Part shown: positions 11,659 through 20,870 of the stretch, piece by piece | Position numbering within the stretch: position 1 is the first letter of the stretch | How the letters are laid out: the number at the start of each line of letters is the position of its first letter | Source: Serratia ureilytica | GTDB lineage: Bacteria > Pseudomonadota > Gammaproteobacteria > Enterobacterales > Enterobacteriaceae | Length of the DNA: 64,000 bases | Direction of reading: 5' to 3' | NCBI RefSeq assembly: GCF_013375155.1 | Contig: NZ_JABXOF010000003.1 | Coordinates: 372,001-436,000, forward strand | The notes under the pieces: model-generated | Database searches by the model: none | The model's input: only the letters and a program-made list of their open reading frames with translations | What the model was told of the DNA's origin: nothing | Made by a program: the position numbers and the translations under genes

Positions 11659-12009
11659 TCAGTCGTACAGGTGGATGCTGTTGATGCGGTAGCTGAACTC
11701 TTCACCCTCTTCTTCATCGAACACGGTGAAAAAGCCTTTCTCAGCCAGCGGACGGGCCGAGATATCGGTTTTTTGCAGCTGACGCGCATCCGCGTCGTCG
11801 TAGCCGTAATCGAGATAGAAGGCATCTTTCTGGTAATCGATATGCAGGGTGAACGGATAGTTCGATTCGTCCCCGCGCCCGTCGTCATTTTTCACCACGC
11901 CGAACCATTCGCCCTGACGGATCTGGTTTTCAGCGTCTACGCCGCACAGCAGCGTGATGGTGTCATTTTCATTTTCGCTATAGCTGGCGATGATTCTGGC
12001 TACTGGCAT
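11659..12009 (-). CDS. Small acidic cytosolic protein of unknown function
   Basis: A 116-residue acidic protein rich in Asp and Glu (for example DEEEGEEFSYRI), with no signal peptide or membrane segment and predicted beta-rich. AGAGGA sits eight bases before the ATG, and a strong terminator follows. It stands alone between mppA and mpaA. I do not recognise the family. The tight expression signals and coding composition support a genuine gene. Confidence 0.75.
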   Translation of the reverse strand: MPVARIIASYSENENDTITLLCGVDAENQIRQGEWFGVVKNDDGRGDESNYPFTLHIDYQKDAFYLDYGYDDADARQLQKTDISARPLAEKGFFTVFDEEEGEEFSYRINSIHLYD

Positions 12010-12215
12010 GTTAAATCCTCTTGCGGGTGATTGGCTTAGCTCTGCCGTTAGTATAACAACAGCCTCAGGCCAGGTGCGGTTTAATTGGCATTTTCGCCGC
12101 TACCGCATCACAGATCGCGCAAACGCCGCACAATTGCGATGGGAAAGATGTCTCAAAGCGTAATACACTGAATAAAATGACAATGACTCTCGGCCTTTAA
12201 CTCAGGGACAACACC

Positions 12216-12923
12216 ATGACCGAACATCGACCGCGCAGTGAACGTGGCCAGTTGGCCGTCGCAGGAGAGAACTACGGCAGCTCGCTGCTGGGCGCGCCGC
12301 TGCTCTATTTCCCGGCGGCGGTCAGCGGCCCGGAAACCGGGCTGATCATCGCCGGCACCCACGGCGATGAAAGCGCCGCCATCGTAACCCTGTCCTGCGC
12401 GCTGCGCAGCATCGCCCCCGAACAGTTGCGCCACCACGTGGTGCTGGCGGTCAACCCCGACGGCTGTCAGCTGGGGCTGCGCGCCAATGCCAACGGCGTC
12501 GATCTGAACCGCAACTTCCCGGCCGCCAACTGGCGCTCCGGCGACACCGTCTATCGCTGGAACAGCGCGGCGCCGGTGCGCGACGTCAGGCTCTCCACCG
12601 GCGGGCGTCCCGGCTCCGAACCGGAAACCCAGGCGCTGTGTCATCTGATCCATCGCCTGAAGCCGCATTGGGTGGTGTCGTTCCATGAGCCGCTGGCCTG
12701 CATCGAAGATCCCGCCAGCTCGCGGCTCGGCGTTTGGCTGTCGCACAAGTTCGAGCTGCCGCTGGTGACCAGCGTCGGCTATGAAACGCCCGGTTCGTTC
12801 GGCAGCTGGTGCGCGGATCTGTCGCTGCCGTGCATCACCGCCGAATTCCCGCCGATCTCCGCCGATGCCGCCAGCGAGCGCTACATCAACGCCATGATCG
12901 AACTGCTGACCTACCCGAATTAA
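12216..12923 (+). CDS. mpaA: Murein peptide amidase A (gamma-D-Glu-DAP amidase)
   Basis: A 235-residue cytosolic M14-family zinc carboxypeptidase that cleaves the gamma-D-Glu-meso-DAP bond of recycled murein tripeptide. Zinc ligands are visible as HGDE (H49, E52) and H157 in SFHEP, and the catalytic glutamate is E210 in TAEFPP. The motif VDLNRNFP is typical of the subfamily. Length matches E. coli MpaA (about 240). The gene is convergent with ycjG, three bases apart, the next enzyme in the pathway. Confidence 0.93.
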   Translation: MTEHRPRSERGQLAVAGENYGSSLLGAPLLYFPAAVSGPETGLIIAGTHGDESAAIVTLSCALRSIAPEQLRHHVVLAVNPDGCQLGLRANANGVDLNRNFPAANWRSGDTVYRWNSAAPVRDVRLSTGGRPGSEPETQALCHLIHRLKPHWVVSFHEPLACIEDPASSRLGVWLSHKFELPLVTSVGYETPGSFGSWCADLSLPCITAEFPPISADAASERYINAMIELLTYPN

Positions 12924-12926
12924 TCC

Positions 12927-13901
12927 CTACGGGGCGAGATCGACGATCGCCCCGCATTCGAACGCCAGACCCGGTTCGACGTCCCGCGCCAGCCAGGTCG
13001 GGCCGTCCAGATCGACGAAGCGCGCCGCCGGCGCCAGCGGCAAGGCGGCGGATATCGCCCGCGACGTGCACAACATGCAGCCGAGCATGATGGCGAATCC
13101 CTGTTCGCGCGCGGCCTGCGCCAGTGCCAGCGCCTCGGTCAAGCCGCCGGTTTTGTCCAGTTTGATGTTGACCATCTGATAGCGTTGCGCCAGCCGCGGC
13201 AGATCGGCGCGGGTGTGGCAGCTCTCATCGGCGCAGATCGGCAGCGGATGAATAAAGTGTTCCAATGCGGCGTCGTCACCGGCCGGCAGCGGCTGCTCCA
13301 GCATCGCTACGCCGAGATCGGCCAACAGCTGGCAGCGCGCCGCCAGCCCTTCCGCCTGCCAGGATTCATTGGCGTCGACAATCAGCGTCGCCTGCGGCAC
13401 CGCGGCGCGGATCGCCACCAGCCGCTCGCTGATATAGTGATCGTCGAGTTTGATCTTCAGCAGCGTGGCGCCCTGCCGCTCCAGCTCACGCGCGGCGAAG
13501 GCCATCGCTTCCGGCGTTCCGATGCTGACGGTCTGCGCCATGCGGATCTGCGCCGGCGCCGTCACGCCGCTGCGCTGCCACAGGCTCTGCCCGTGCAGAC
13601 CACACTCCAAATCCCACAGCGCCGAGTCCAGCGCGTTGCGGGCCGCGCCCGCCGGCATCTGCGTCAGTAGCTGCTCGCGGGTGATGCCTTGCGCGATCGC
13701 CGGCGCCATCTCAGCCAGCTGCGTCATCACCGATTCCTCGCTCTCGCCATAGCGCGGATACGGCGTGCATTCGCCGACGCCGCGCACGCCCTGCTGTTCG
13801 ATTTCGACCACCACCACCCTGGCTTCGGTGCGGCTGCCGCGCGCGATCACGAAGGCGGTGTGCAGCGGCCAGGCTTCCGGGTAAAAACGCATGTCTCTCA
13901 T
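12927..13901 (-). CDS. ycjG: L-Ala-D/L-Glu epimerase
   Basis: A 324-residue enolase-superfamily enzyme that epimerises L-Ala-D-Glu released from murein peptide to L-Ala-L-Glu so it can be degraded. The catalytic lysine pair KIK is at K149/K151 and the second lysine at K247 (NIKLDK). Metal ligands are D176 (VDANES), E202 (EQPLP) and D225 (ADES). The start at 13901 has AGGAG seven bases upstream; an upstream ATG at 13928 lacks that spacing. It works after MpaA in murein recycling and is convergent with mpaA. Confidence 0.93.
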   Translation of the reverse strand: MRDMRFYPEAWPLHTAFVIARGSRTEARVVVVEIEQQGVRGVGECTPYPRYGESEESVMTQLAEMAPAIAQGITREQLLTQMPAGAARNALDSALWDLECGLHGQSLWQRSGVTAPAQIRMAQTVSIGTPEAMAFAARELERQGATLLKIKLDDHYISERLVAIRAAVPQATLIVDANESWQAEGLAARCQLLADLGVAMLEQPLPAGDDAALEHFIHPLPICADESCHTRADLPRLAQRYQMVNIKLDKTGGLTEALALAQAAREQGFAIMLGCMLCTSRAISAALPLAPAARFVDLDGPTWLARDVEPGLAFECGAIVDLAP

Positions 13902-14034
13902 AACGGCTCCTGAGCGAAAACTGCGCATCCAGGCAGGCTGATGCGCCGGTGATGTTTTATAGAACAGCCTAATATATACAACTATTTAGCAAACTTTGAT
14001 ATCCAATCCGCCCCGCTTGTCATAAACTGGCGTC

Positions 14035-14095
14035 AGGGTGTGAACCTGATGTTAACAGCCGTCGCCGGCGCGCCGTTTCATCAGGTTCATACCCT
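14035..14095 (+). promoter_or_regulatory. Long leader hairpin upstream of tpx
   Basis: Bases 14035-14051 can pair with 14079-14095 over 17 positions, 16 Watson-Crick and one G-U, around a 27-base loop. The hairpin ends 16 bases before the tpx Shine-Dalgarno AAAAGGA (14112-14118). It has no T-tract, so it looks like a 5'-UTR stability or regulatory structure rather than a terminator. Confidence 0.7.
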
Positions 14096-14126
14096 TTGTA
14101 TAAACACCTGTAAAAGGAATCTAGCA

Positions 14127-14630
14127 ATGACTCAGACAGTACATTTTCAAGGCAATCCGGTCAGCGTAGCGGGCAAACTGCCACAGCAGGGCGAACAGGC
14201 CAAGGCCTTCTCGCTGGTTGCCAAAGACCTGTCAGACGTAGCGCTGAGCAGCTTCGCGGGTAAACGCAAAGTCCTGAACATCTTCCCAAGCATCGATACC
14301 GGCGTCTGCGCGACGTCGGTGCGTAAATTCAACCAGTTGGCCAGCGGCCTGGATAACACCGTGGTGCTGTGCATCTCCGCCGATCTGCCGTTCGCCCAGT
14401 CTCGTTTCTGCGGCGCGGAAGGCCTGAGCAACGTGGTCACGCTGTCCACCCTGCGCGGCGCCGAGTTCAAACAGGCGTACGGCGTTGAAATCGCCGAAGG
14501 TCCATTGGCGGGCCTGACCGCGCGTGCGGTCGTGGTGCTGGATGGCCAGGACAACGTGCTGTACAGCGAGCTGGTGAACGAAATCACCACCGAGCCGGAT
14601 TACGACGCGGCGCTGGCAGCGCTGAAATAA
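14127..14630 (+). CDS. tpx: Thiol peroxidase Tpx
   Basis: A 167-residue atypical 2-Cys peroxiredoxin that reduces hydrogen and lipid peroxides using thioredoxin. The peroxidatic C61 lies in PSIDTGVC and the resolving C95 in QSRFCGAEG, exactly as in E. coli Tpx, with identical length. The start at 14127 follows AAAAGGA. An upstream in-frame ATG at 14040 falls within the leader hairpin. Gene order ycjG-tpx-tyrR is conserved with E. coli. Expression may be influenced by the long hairpin in its leader. Confidence 0.97.
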   Translation: MTQTVHFQGNPVSVAGKLPQQGEQAKAFSLVAKDLSDVALSSFAGKRKVLNIFPSIDTGVCATSVRKFNQLASGLDNTVVLCISADLPFAQSRFCGAEGLSNVVTLSTLRGAEFKQAYGVEIAEGPLAGLTARAVVVLDGQDNVLYSELVNEITTEPDYDAALAALK

Positions 14631-14633
14631 TAA

Positions 14634-14689
14634 AGCCGGCGAACGCCGGCTTTGGATACACGGGAAGGCGCCGCAAGGCGCCTTTTTTA
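14634..14689 (+). terminator. tpx terminator (double hairpin)
   Basis: A first GC-rich hairpin (AAGCCGGCG/CGCCGGCTT, 14633-14652) lies just after the tpx stop. A second 8-bp hairpin (14665-14672 with 14677-14684) runs into a six-T tract ending within the tyrR stop region. Transcription of tpx should end here, before the convergent tyrR. Confidence 0.85.
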
Positions 14690-16258
14690 TTCTTCGCCCT
14701 CAGCGCCGCCTTTGCGGCTGCTCAGGCCATACTCGCGCAGCTTGTTGGCGATGGCGGTATGGGAAACGCCCAACCGCTTCGCCAGCTTGCGGGTGCTGGG
14801 ATAGGTGCGATACAGGCGCGTCAGCACCGAGCGCTCAAAACGCTTGCTGATGTCGTCCAGTGAACCGTCCAGCACCTCGTCGCCCAGCGACATCTCCACC
14901 TCGAACTCCGGCAACACGATATCCTGCGGCCGCAGTTCGTAGCCTTCGGTTTGCGTCAGCGCGCGGTAGATGGCGTTTTTCAGCTGGCGCACGTTACCCG
15001 GCCAGCCGTATTTGCTGAGGAAGCTGCCCAGATCGTTCGCCAGCTTGGGCCGCGCCACGCCCTGCTCATCGGCGAAGCGCGCCACGAACAGCTCGGTCAG
15101 CGGCATGATGTCCTGCGGACGTTCGCGCAGCGGCGGAATGGTGATGGTCAGCACGTTGAGGCGATAATAGAGGTCTTCGCGGAATTCGCCGCGCTGCACC
15201 AGCTCGGTCAGGTTCTTCTGGGTGGCGCAGATCACGCGCACGTCGACGTGCACCTCATGCTCTTCGCCGACCCGGCGGAACGTGCCGTCATTGAGAAAAC
15301 GCAACAGTTTGGTCTGCATGCGCGGCGACATTTCGCCAATCTCATCCAGCAGCACCGAACCGCCGTTGGCCTGCTCGAAGAAGCCCTTTTTGCCTTCCAG
15401 CGCGTTGGGATAAGCGCCCGGCGCATGGCCGAACAGCTCGCTCTCCACCACGTCATCCGGCAGCGCGGCGCAGTTCAGCGCCAGGAACGGCTGTTTGCCG
15501 CGCGGGCTGCGCAGGTGGCAGGCGCGAGCCAGAATATCCTTGCCGGTGCCGGTATCGCCCACGATCAGCAGCGGCGCATCGAGCATCGCCAGTTTGCGCG
15601 CCTGCTCCAGCACGTGACGCATCTTGGCGCTCACCGCGACGATGTGATCGAATTCGGTATCGTCGTTCACCGACAGATTTTGCAGTTGGCGACCCATGCG
15701 CGCGGTGGACTTCAACATCACCACCGCGCCGACCGCAGCCGGCTGTTGCTGTTCGTCCTCCAGATAGATAGGCGTAATGTCCATCAGGAAGTCCTGGCTG
15801 CGGATCACCACCCGTTCTGAGTGCGGCGCCGTATGCTCACTCTCCAGCCAGCGGCTGAAGTTATAGCCGCCGATCAGCGCCCCGGCGGTCTGGTTGCGGA
15901 TCTTGTCTTCGTTCAGGCTGAACAACGCCAGCGCCGCCGGATTGGCCAGCTCGACCTTGCCCTTCATGTCGATAGAGAACACCGGCTCCGGCATCGACTC
16001 CAGCAGCGCACGCAGCGCGCGATGCTCGCGTTCGGAAGGCATAAAGCTGACGGTGCGCACGTCGGTCACGCCGGCGATGCGGCGGATCTCCGCCATCAGC
16101 GCGCGGAAAGTATCGAAGTCCAGCTGGGAGAAATTGAGGTAAATGCGGCCGATGGGATCGATCTCGATGCCACGTAAGTCAATGCTGCGCGATACCAAAA
16201 GATCGAGTAATTCTCGAGTGAGACCGAGGCGGTCTTCGCAAAATACTTCCAAACGCAT
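14687..16258 (-). CDS. tyrR: TyrR, aromatic amino acid regulator
   Basis: A 523-residue regulator that represses or activates aromatic amino acid biosynthesis and transport genes with Tyr, Phe or Trp as cofactors. Domains are an N-terminal ACT domain (MRLEVFCEDRLGLTRELLDL), a PAS domain (about 80-190), an AAA+ domain with Walker A GDTGTGK near 234, and a C-terminal helix-turn-helix (KRLGVSHTAIANKLREYGL). The sigma-54 contact motif GAFTGA is replaced by GAYPNA, as in E. coli TyrR, fitting a sigma-70 regulator. The C-terminal tail is about ten residues longer than in E. coli. Monocistronic, convergent with tpx. Confidence 0.97.
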   Translation of the reverse strand: MRLEVFCEDRLGLTRELLDLLVSRSIDLRGIEIDPIGRIYLNFSQLDFDTFRALMAEIRRIAGVTDVRTVSFMPSEREHRALRALLESMPEPVFSIDMKGKVELANPAALALFSLNEDKIRNQTAGALIGGYNFSRWLESEHTAPHSERVVIRSQDFLMDITPIYLEDEQQQPAAVGAVVMLKSTARMGRQLQNLSVNDDTEFDHIVAVSAKMRHVLEQARKLAMLDAPLLIVGDTGTGKDILARACHLRSPRGKQPFLALNCAALPDDVVESELFGHAPGAYPNALEGKKGFFEQANGGSVLLDEIGEMSPRMQTKLLRFLNDGTFRRVGEEHEVHVDVRVICATQKNLTELVQRGEFREDLYYRLNVLTITIPPLRERPQDIMPLTELFVARFADEQGVARPKLANDLGSFLSKYGWPGNVRQLKNAIYRALTQTEGYELRPQDIVLPEFEVEMSLGDEVLDGSLDDISKRFERSVLTRLYRTYPSTRKLAKRLGVSHTAIANKLREYGLSSRKGGAEGEE

Positions 16259-16535
16259 CAGTGTTGGCCTTATCTCTGCAGGTGCGGGGATCGTTAGCGA
16301 TGATGATACTCCCTCGCACCGGGCGGTAGAAGCGATCTGTCAGCAAAAGTTGACAGAACTCTGATTTATTGCCGTGGTTGCTGATTTTAAACGCAAGCGA
16401 ATAACAGCATCGGCGTCATTTTAGCCCACAAACAGAGAGTTATCACAAACAGATTTAATTTTGCAGGTATTTATCACGCAAGCACAGGGGGATCGACTAT
16501 CGTCAAGTCTCGATTACGTCCGGCGTTGGCGCCGG
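16259..16535. other. Non-coding interval between tyrR and ycjF
   Basis: About 280 bases hold the tyrR promoter region and nothing else I can support. I could not place a clear TyrR box. Confidence 0.5.
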
Positions 16536-16563
16536 TGAAATAACGGCGCTGCCAGGAGCGCCG
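16536..16563 (-). terminator. Terminator of the psp-ycjXF transcription unit
   Basis: A 7-bp perfect stem (16544-16550 with 16557-16563) with a 6-base loop reads on the minus strand into TTATTTC, nine bases after the ycjF stop codon. Confidence 0.75.
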
Positions 16564-16571
16564 TCGCGGGG

Positions 16572-17633
16572 TTATTTGGCCTTGCCGTCGCTCTTTTTCA
16601 GCGTGTCTTTCAATTGGCCGATCAGCTGGCTGCGGAAATCGCCAAGCTTCGGTTTTTCCCCTTCCAGCCACGGCAGCGGGCGACACAGTTCCATCGCCTT
16701 GATGCCCAGCCGCGCGGTCAACAACCCGGCGCCGATGCCCTGCGCCGCGCGCGCCGACAGCCGCGCCGCCAGATCCTGCGACATCCAGTCCATGCCCACT
16801 TCGCGCACCAGTTCGGAGGCGCCGGCAAAGGCGATGTTGAGCAGCACCAACCGGAACAAACGAATGCGGCTGAAGTAGCCCAGTTCGATGCCATACAACG
16901 CGGCGATGCGGTTAATCAAACGGATGTTGCGCCAGGCGATAAACGCCATATCCACCAGCGCCAACGGGCTGACGGCAATCATCAGCGTCGATTCGGCGGC
17001 GGAGCGGCTGATTTCGCGCCGCGCTTGGTTGTCGAGCACCGGCTGCACCAGTTTGGCGTACAGCTCCACCACTTCACGGTCATTTTGGGTTTCATGCAGC
17101 GAGGCCTGCCAGCGCTGCAGCGCCGGATGCCCCTGATCCAGCCCGGCCTGGCGCGCCAGCTTCTCGCAGAATTCGCGCCCTTGCCCCAGTCCGTGGCTGT
17201 GCAACAGCTCGCGCGCCACGTCGCGCTCTTCCGCGCGCTGGCGCAGCCGATACAAACGCCGCCACTCGGTGACCACCGAACCGACGCCGGCGAACACGAT
17301 CAGGCCTCCGGCCACGCCGCCGCCCATGGCGATCCAGTCCTGCTGCACCCAGGCGGTATGCACCCACTGCACGCCCTGCGCCACCACGCTGACGCCGAAC
17401 AGCGCCAGCCCGGCGGTGACCATTTTGCGCCACAGGCTGCGTTTCGGCTTCAGCGCAGCGTTGATGATGCCCTCGGCGCGCCCTTCTTCCTCCTCCTGCT
17501 GCAGCTCCGGCGCCGCCGGAAAGAAGCTCTCCGCCTGCTCGGCGTCGAAAGCAACGCCGGCACGCAACGTCGGTTCCTGCGGCGGCTGCAACGGCTCGTC
17601 AAAATCGATACGCGGTTTGATCGGCTCGCTCAT
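16572..17633 (-). CDS. ycjF: YcjF, UPF0283-family inner-membrane protein
   Basis: A 353-residue protein with a charged, proline-rich N terminus (about 1-65), two adjacent membrane helices (about 70-125, including [12 protein letters not shown] and [16 protein letters not shown]), and a large C-terminal domain with hydrophobic stretches near 205-260. It matches E. coli YcjF in length and architecture. The start overlaps the ycjX stop as ATGA (17633-17630), indicating translational coupling. It belongs to the phage-shock regulon neighbourhood; its molecular role is unknown. Confidence 0.92.
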   Translation of the reverse strand: MSEPIKPRIDFDEPLQPPQEPTLRAGVAFDAEQAESFFPAAPELQQEEEEGRAEGIINAALKPKRSLWRKMVTAGLALFGVSVVAQGVQWVHTAWVQQDWIAMGGGVAGGLIVFAGVGSVVTEWRRLYRLRQRAEERDVARELLHSHGLGQGREFCEKLARQAGLDQGHPALQRWQASLHETQNDREVVELYAKLVQPVLDNQARREISRSAAESTLMIAVSPLALVDMAFIAWRNIRLINRIAALYGIELGYFSRIRLFRLVLLNIAFAGASELVREVGMDWMSQDLAARLSARAAQGIGAGLLTARLGIKAMELCRPLPWLEGEKPKLGDFRSQLIGQLKDTLKKSDGKAK

Positions 17634-19027
17634 CGCAATTTGTCTCCCAGTAAAAATTCCATCACCGCATCCAGACGGATATGCGGCAACGGGCTGTCCA
17701 CGCTCATGGCGCGCGGGCGAAACTCATCGAAGTGGAATCCCTGGCTCTGCCAGAACGCCGGCCCCGGCAAACGGGCCGGCACTTCGCCGGGGAACACCGT
17801 CAGCGGCGCGCCGTCGCTGAGGCGATTGCCCTTCAGCGCCGGAATACGCTGCCCCTGATGATCGACAATGCCGCTCTCGGTCGCCTGCACCGAGGCCAGG
17901 CCGACGCAATCCATGCTGATGCCTTCGAACGCTGCGTTCTGCCACGCCTCTTGCACCAGCTGCTGCAGCAACGACACCAGATTGGCGTGCTGATCGGCGG
18001 TGATGTGGTCCGCCTTGGTGGCGGCGAACATCAGTTTGTCGATGGTCGGCGAGAACAAGCGGCGAAACAGCGTGCGTTTGCCGTAATGGAAACTCTGCAT
18101 CAGTTGGGTCAGCGCCAGGCGCATGTCGTTGAACGCCTGCGGGCCGCTGTTGAGCGGCTGCAGGCAGTCAACCAGCACGATTTGCCGATCGAAACGGACG
18201 AAATGCTCTTTATAGAAGTTTTTGACGACCGACTGACAGTAATAATTGAACCGAGCGCGCAGCATGCCGATATTGGTGTGTTTGTCGGCCTGCGCCAGTT
18301 TCGACTCGCCCGCCGCGGCAACATCGGGCCACGGGAAAAACTGCAGCGCCGGTGCGCCGGCCATGTCGCCCGGCAGCACAAAACGGCCCGGCTGAATGAA
18401 GTGCAGACCTTCGCTTTTGCAGCGCAACAGATAATCGGTGTAGGCCTGGGCGATCGCCGCCAGGCGATTTTCGTCGGCCGGGGCCAGCGGATCGCAGGTT
18501 TTACACAGGTCAAGCCAGGGCTTGGCCCATTCGGCGCGTTCCCCCTGCAGCAGCCCGGTCATCTGCCGCGACCAGGCCAGGTAATCCTGCTCGAGCATCG
18601 GCAGATCCAGCAACCATTCGCCCGGATAATCGACGATCTCCAGGTACAGCGTGGAGGTGTCTTTGAAATGGCGCAGCAACGAGTCGTTGGAGCGGTAGCG
18701 CAGCGCCAGTCGGATTTCGCTGACGCCGCGCGTCGGCGTCGGCCAGGCCGGCGGCGCGCCGTACAGCTGCGCCAGCCCTTCGTCGTAGGTGAAACGCTGG
18801 ATGCCGAGATCGCGCTGCGGGATGCGCTTGACGCCCAGCAGGCGTTCTTCGCGCACCGGTGAAAACAGCGGCATGCGCGCGCCGCTGTGCACATGCAGCA
18901 GTTGATTGACGAAGGCGGTGATAAAGGCGGTTTTGCCGCTGCGGCTCAGGCCGGTCACCGCCAGGCGCAGATGGCGATCCATTCCGCGGTTGACCAGCGA
19001 GGTTAACTCATTTTGCAGTCGTTTCAT
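17630..19027 (-). CDS. ycjX: YcjX, DUF463 P-loop NTPase
   Basis: A 465-residue predicted GTPase/ATPase of the stress-linked YcjX family. The Walker A motif [10 protein letters not shown] lies near residues 26-35, followed by a switch-like DYPGEW (near 134-139). Length and sequence match E. coli YcjX. Its start lies about 20 bases inside the end of pspD, and its stop overlaps ycjF, so it forms the distal part of the psp transcription unit. In E. coli it is induced with psp under envelope stress. Confidence 0.93.
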   Translation of the reverse strand: MKRLQNELTSLVNRGMDRHLRLAVTGLSRSGKTAFITAFVNQLLHVHSGARMPLFSPVREERLLGVKRIPQRDLGIQRFTYDEGLAQLYGAPPAWPTPTRGVSEIRLALRYRSNDSLLRHFKDTSTLYLEIVDYPGEWLLDLPMLEQDYLAWSRQMTGLLQGERAEWAKPWLDLCKTCDPLAPADENRLAAIAQAYTDYLLRCKSEGLHFIQPGRFVLPGDMAGAPALQFFPWPDVAAAGESKLAQADKHTNIGMLRARFNYYCQSVVKNFYKEHFVRFDRQIVLVDCLQPLNSGPQAFNDMRLALTQLMQSFHYGKRTLFRRLFSPTIDKLMFAATKADHITADQHANLVSLLQQLVQEAWQNAAFEGISMDCVGLASVQATESGIVDHQGQRIPALKGNRLSDGAPLTVFPGEVPARLPGPAFWQSQGFHFDEFRPRAMSVDSPLPHIRLDAVMEFLLGDKLR

Positions 19028-19274
19028 TGCTCTCCTTGACGTAACGCCCGAATGCCTTGTTCAGGCCTTTACGGAACAGCGGTTCCAGCACCAGCGCCAG
19101 CACGACGCGCACCGGTTTGCGGCCGACGGTCTTCAGCAACCAGCCGGCGGCGCCCGCCGGGCCATAGTTCAATAACGCTATGATGATGACTTTAGCCAAT
19201 GTCTTCAACATTGCCGCCGCTCCTCGTTTAAATCCACCCGTTCTGACGGTGTTCGCAACATCGATTTTATTCAT
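19008..19274 (-). CDS. pspD: Phage shock protein D
   Basis: An 88-residue small protein with a hydrophobic central segment (LAKVIIIALLNYGPAGAAGWLL) and a basic C-terminal half (GRKPVRVVLALVLEPLFRKGLNKAFGRY). It is recognisably PspD by the YGPAG.AGW and LEPL motifs shared with the 73-residue E. coli protein, but the N terminus is longer. The start at 19274 has GGAGGG seven bases upstream; a GTG at 19292 is possible but precedes that signal. Role in the Psp response is unclear even in E. coli. Confidence 0.85.
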   Translation of the reverse strand: MNKIDVANTVRTGGFKRGAAAMLKTLAKVIIIALLNYGPAGAAGWLLKTVGRKPVRVVLALVLEPLFRKGLNKAFGRYVKESNETTAK

Positions 19275-19332
19275 GACAATGCCCTCCGGCACAAGAGATT
19301 AAGGTTACATTCAACGGGATAACGGCGGCGAA

Positions 19333-19360
19333 GATACCCGGCCTGCGCAGGCCGGGTATC
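19333..19360. repeat. Perfect 28-base palindrome between pspC and pspD
   Basis: Bases 19333-19346 are exactly complementary to 19347-19360. In mRNA this forms a 12-bp stem with a tight loop, ten bases after the pspC stop. No T-tract follows, so it is more likely a processing or 3'-end-protection element that lowers pspD expression than a full terminator. Confidence 0.8.
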
Positions 19361-19370
19361 GCAAGAAGGG

Positions 19371-19730
19371 TTACAGCTTGCGGAAGCGGCTCTGAACGCC
19401 GAAGGTGTCGGACGTCACGTAACGCTCGACCTGACGCAGCTGCTGTTCGCCGCTGCCCAGCTCATATTCCAGCTGATCGAGCAACTGGCGCGGCGTCTTC
19501 TGATGCTCGCCCTCGAAACGGCTGGCCGGCGCTTCGTCCAACACGAACACCAGCGCGATATAGGCCACCAGCGTGAAGAAAAACAGCCCAAAGAACAGCG
19601 ACAGCACCACCATCACGCGGATCAGGCGCACCGGCACGTCGAAATAGTGAGCCAGACCGGCGCAGACGCCTTTTACCATGCCTTCTTCGGGTACGCGATA
19701 AAGCTTTTTACTGCCCAGCGTCATGCTCAT
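19371..19730 (-). CDS. pspC: Phage shock protein C
   Basis: A 119-residue inner-membrane protein and Psp-response activator that relieves PspA inhibition of PspF. The PspC domain is at the N terminus (KLYRVPEEGMVKGVCAGLAHYF), followed by one membrane helix (VMVVLSLFFGLFFFTLVAYIALVFVL) and a cytosolic C-terminal tail with a leucine-zipper-like LLDQLEYELG. Same length as E. coli PspC (119). Its start shares one base with the pspB stop, implying coupled translation. Confidence 0.96.
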   Translation of the reverse strand: MSMTLGSKKLYRVPEEGMVKGVCAGLAHYFDVPVRLIRVMVVLSLFFGLFFFTLVAYIALVFVLDEAPASRFEGEHQKTPRQLLDQLEYELGSGEQQLRQVERYVTSDTFGVQSRFRKL

Positions 19731-19957
19731 CAGGACTGTCTCCAGTTCGGGTGTTCCGCATCGAGGATCTCTTCCAGCGCCTGAATGCGTTCACGCATGC
19801 GTTTGGCGTCTTCCGCCAGCTGCGCCAGGCGCTGCATTTCTTGCTGACTCAGCTGGATGCCGGTCTGTTGCCGATTGCTGTAATGCAGCCAAAGCCAAAT
19901 CGGCGCGACAAACAGCACGAAAATTGTCAGCGGAATGGCAAGTAATAAAGCACTCAT
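19730..19957 (-). CDS. pspB: Phage shock protein B
   Basis: A 75-residue inner-membrane partner of PspC. One N-terminal membrane helix (LLLAIPLTIFVLFVAPIWLWLHY) is followed by a cytosolic coiled coil (QQEMQRLAQLAEDAKRMRE) that contacts PspA and PspC. Length and order match E. coli (74 residues). AAGGAATAAC supplies the ribosome binding site. Expressed from the pspA promoter. Confidence 0.96.
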   Translation of the reverse strand: MSALLLAIPLTIFVLFVAPIWLWLHYSNRQQTGIQLSQQEMQRLAQLAEDAKRMRERIQALEEILDAEHPNWRQS

Positions 19958-19987
19958 TGTTATTCCTTCTTATCGGATCCTGGATAG

Positions 19988-20012
19988 GCGGCCACCTCCG
20001 GCGTGTGGCCGC
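19988..20012 (-). promoter_or_regulatory. Attenuating hairpin between pspA and pspB
   Basis: An 8-bp GC stem (19988-19995 with 20005-20012) begins nine bases after the pspA stop codon and lacks a T-tract. A partial terminator or mRNA-stability hairpin here would keep pspA expression above pspBC, as known for E. coli; the function here is inference. Confidence 0.65.
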
Positions 20013-20020
20013 GGTTCGCC

Positions 20021-20686
20021 TTACTCGGAGCGGTTCATCTTGGCTTTCAGCGCCGCCAGTTGCTCACTGATGGCGTCGTCGGCTTTCAGCTCGGCAAACT
20101 CCTGGTCCAGCGACTTCTTTTTACCGATGCTGATGCTTTCCGCTTCGGCTTCCATATGGTCGATGCGACGTTCGAACTGTTCGAAACGCGCCATCGCCTC
20201 ATCCAGCTTGCCGCTGTCGAGCTGACGGCGCACCTCGCGCGAGGAAGATGCGGCCTGATGGCGCAGCGCCAGCGCCTGCTGCCGCGCGCGGGTTTCGGTC
20301 AGCTTGTTTTCCAGCTCACCGATTTCGCTCTTCATGCGCGCCAACGTTTCTTCTACGGTCGCCACTTCTTGCGTCAGCGTGGCGATCAGGTCGGCAACCT
20401 TTTGTTTTTCGATCAGCGCCGCGCGGGCCAAGTCTTCTTTATCTTTGCGCAGCGCCAGCTCGGCTTTTTCCTGCCAGTCGCTTACCTGGCTTTCACCCTG
20501 CTCGATGCGACGCAGCAACTGCTTTTTCTCCGCCAGCGCGCGCGCCGACGTAGAACGGACTTCAACCAGCGTGTCTTCCATCTCTTGGATCATCAACCGC
20601 ACCAGCTTCTGCGGATCTTCCGCCTTGTCCAGCAGGGTGTTGATGTTGGCGTTCACGATGTCGGCAAAACGAGAAAAAATACCCAT
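20021..20686 (-). CDS. pspA: Phage shock protein A
   Basis: A 221-residue PspA/IM30 (ESCRT-III-like) protein. It binds PspF to hold the regulon off, and assembles at damaged inner membrane to limit proton leakage. It has an amphipathic N-terminal helix ([20 protein letters not shown]) and then an almost continuous coiled coil. Length equals E. coli within one residue. Transcribed from the sigma-54 promoter at 20757-20774, divergent from pspF. Confidence 0.98.
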   Translation of the reverse strand: MGIFSRFADIVNANINTLLDKAEDPQKLVRLMIQEMEDTLVEVRSTSARALAEKKQLLRRIEQGESQVSDWQEKAELALRKDKEDLARAALIEKQKVADLIATLTQEVATVEETLARMKSEIGELENKLTETRARQQALALRHQAASSSREVRRQLDSGKLDEAMARFEQFERRIDHMEAEAESISIGKKKSLDQEFAELKADDAISEQLAALKAKMNRSE

Positions 20687-20756
20687 AATTCACTTCCTCT
20701 TGGTTCTGATGGCGTCTGAAGCGCCGCGTTAAGTCGTACAGCTTGCCCAAAGAGAT

Positions 20757-20774
20757 AATCAAAACCCGTGCCAA
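20757..20774 (-). promoter_or_regulatory. Sigma-54 promoter of the psp operon
   Basis: On the minus strand, TTGGCACG (-24, 20774-20767) and TTGAT (-12, 20762-20758) have the invariant GG and TTG-type spacing of a sigma-54 promoter and resemble E. coli PpspA. It lies about 70 bases upstream of pspA. PspF enhancer sites should lie between it and pspF. Confidence 0.88.
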
Positions 20775-20809
20775 CTTTTATCTAATTGAAAAACAACAAC
20801 TCTTTATTT

Positions 20810-20837
20810 TTGACTCTCTGCGCGCTTGCTGTAGAGT
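20810..20837 (+). promoter_or_regulatory. Putative sigma-70 promoter of pspF
   Basis: TTGACT at 20810-20815 and TAGAGT at 20832-20837 are separated by 16 bases and lie 33 bases upstream of the pspF start. In E. coli PspF represses its own promoter, which overlaps the psp enhancer; the same arrangement is possible here. Confidence 0.5.
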
Positions 20838-20870
20838 GATTATTTTCACCAAACATTGGCGAATTTCATC

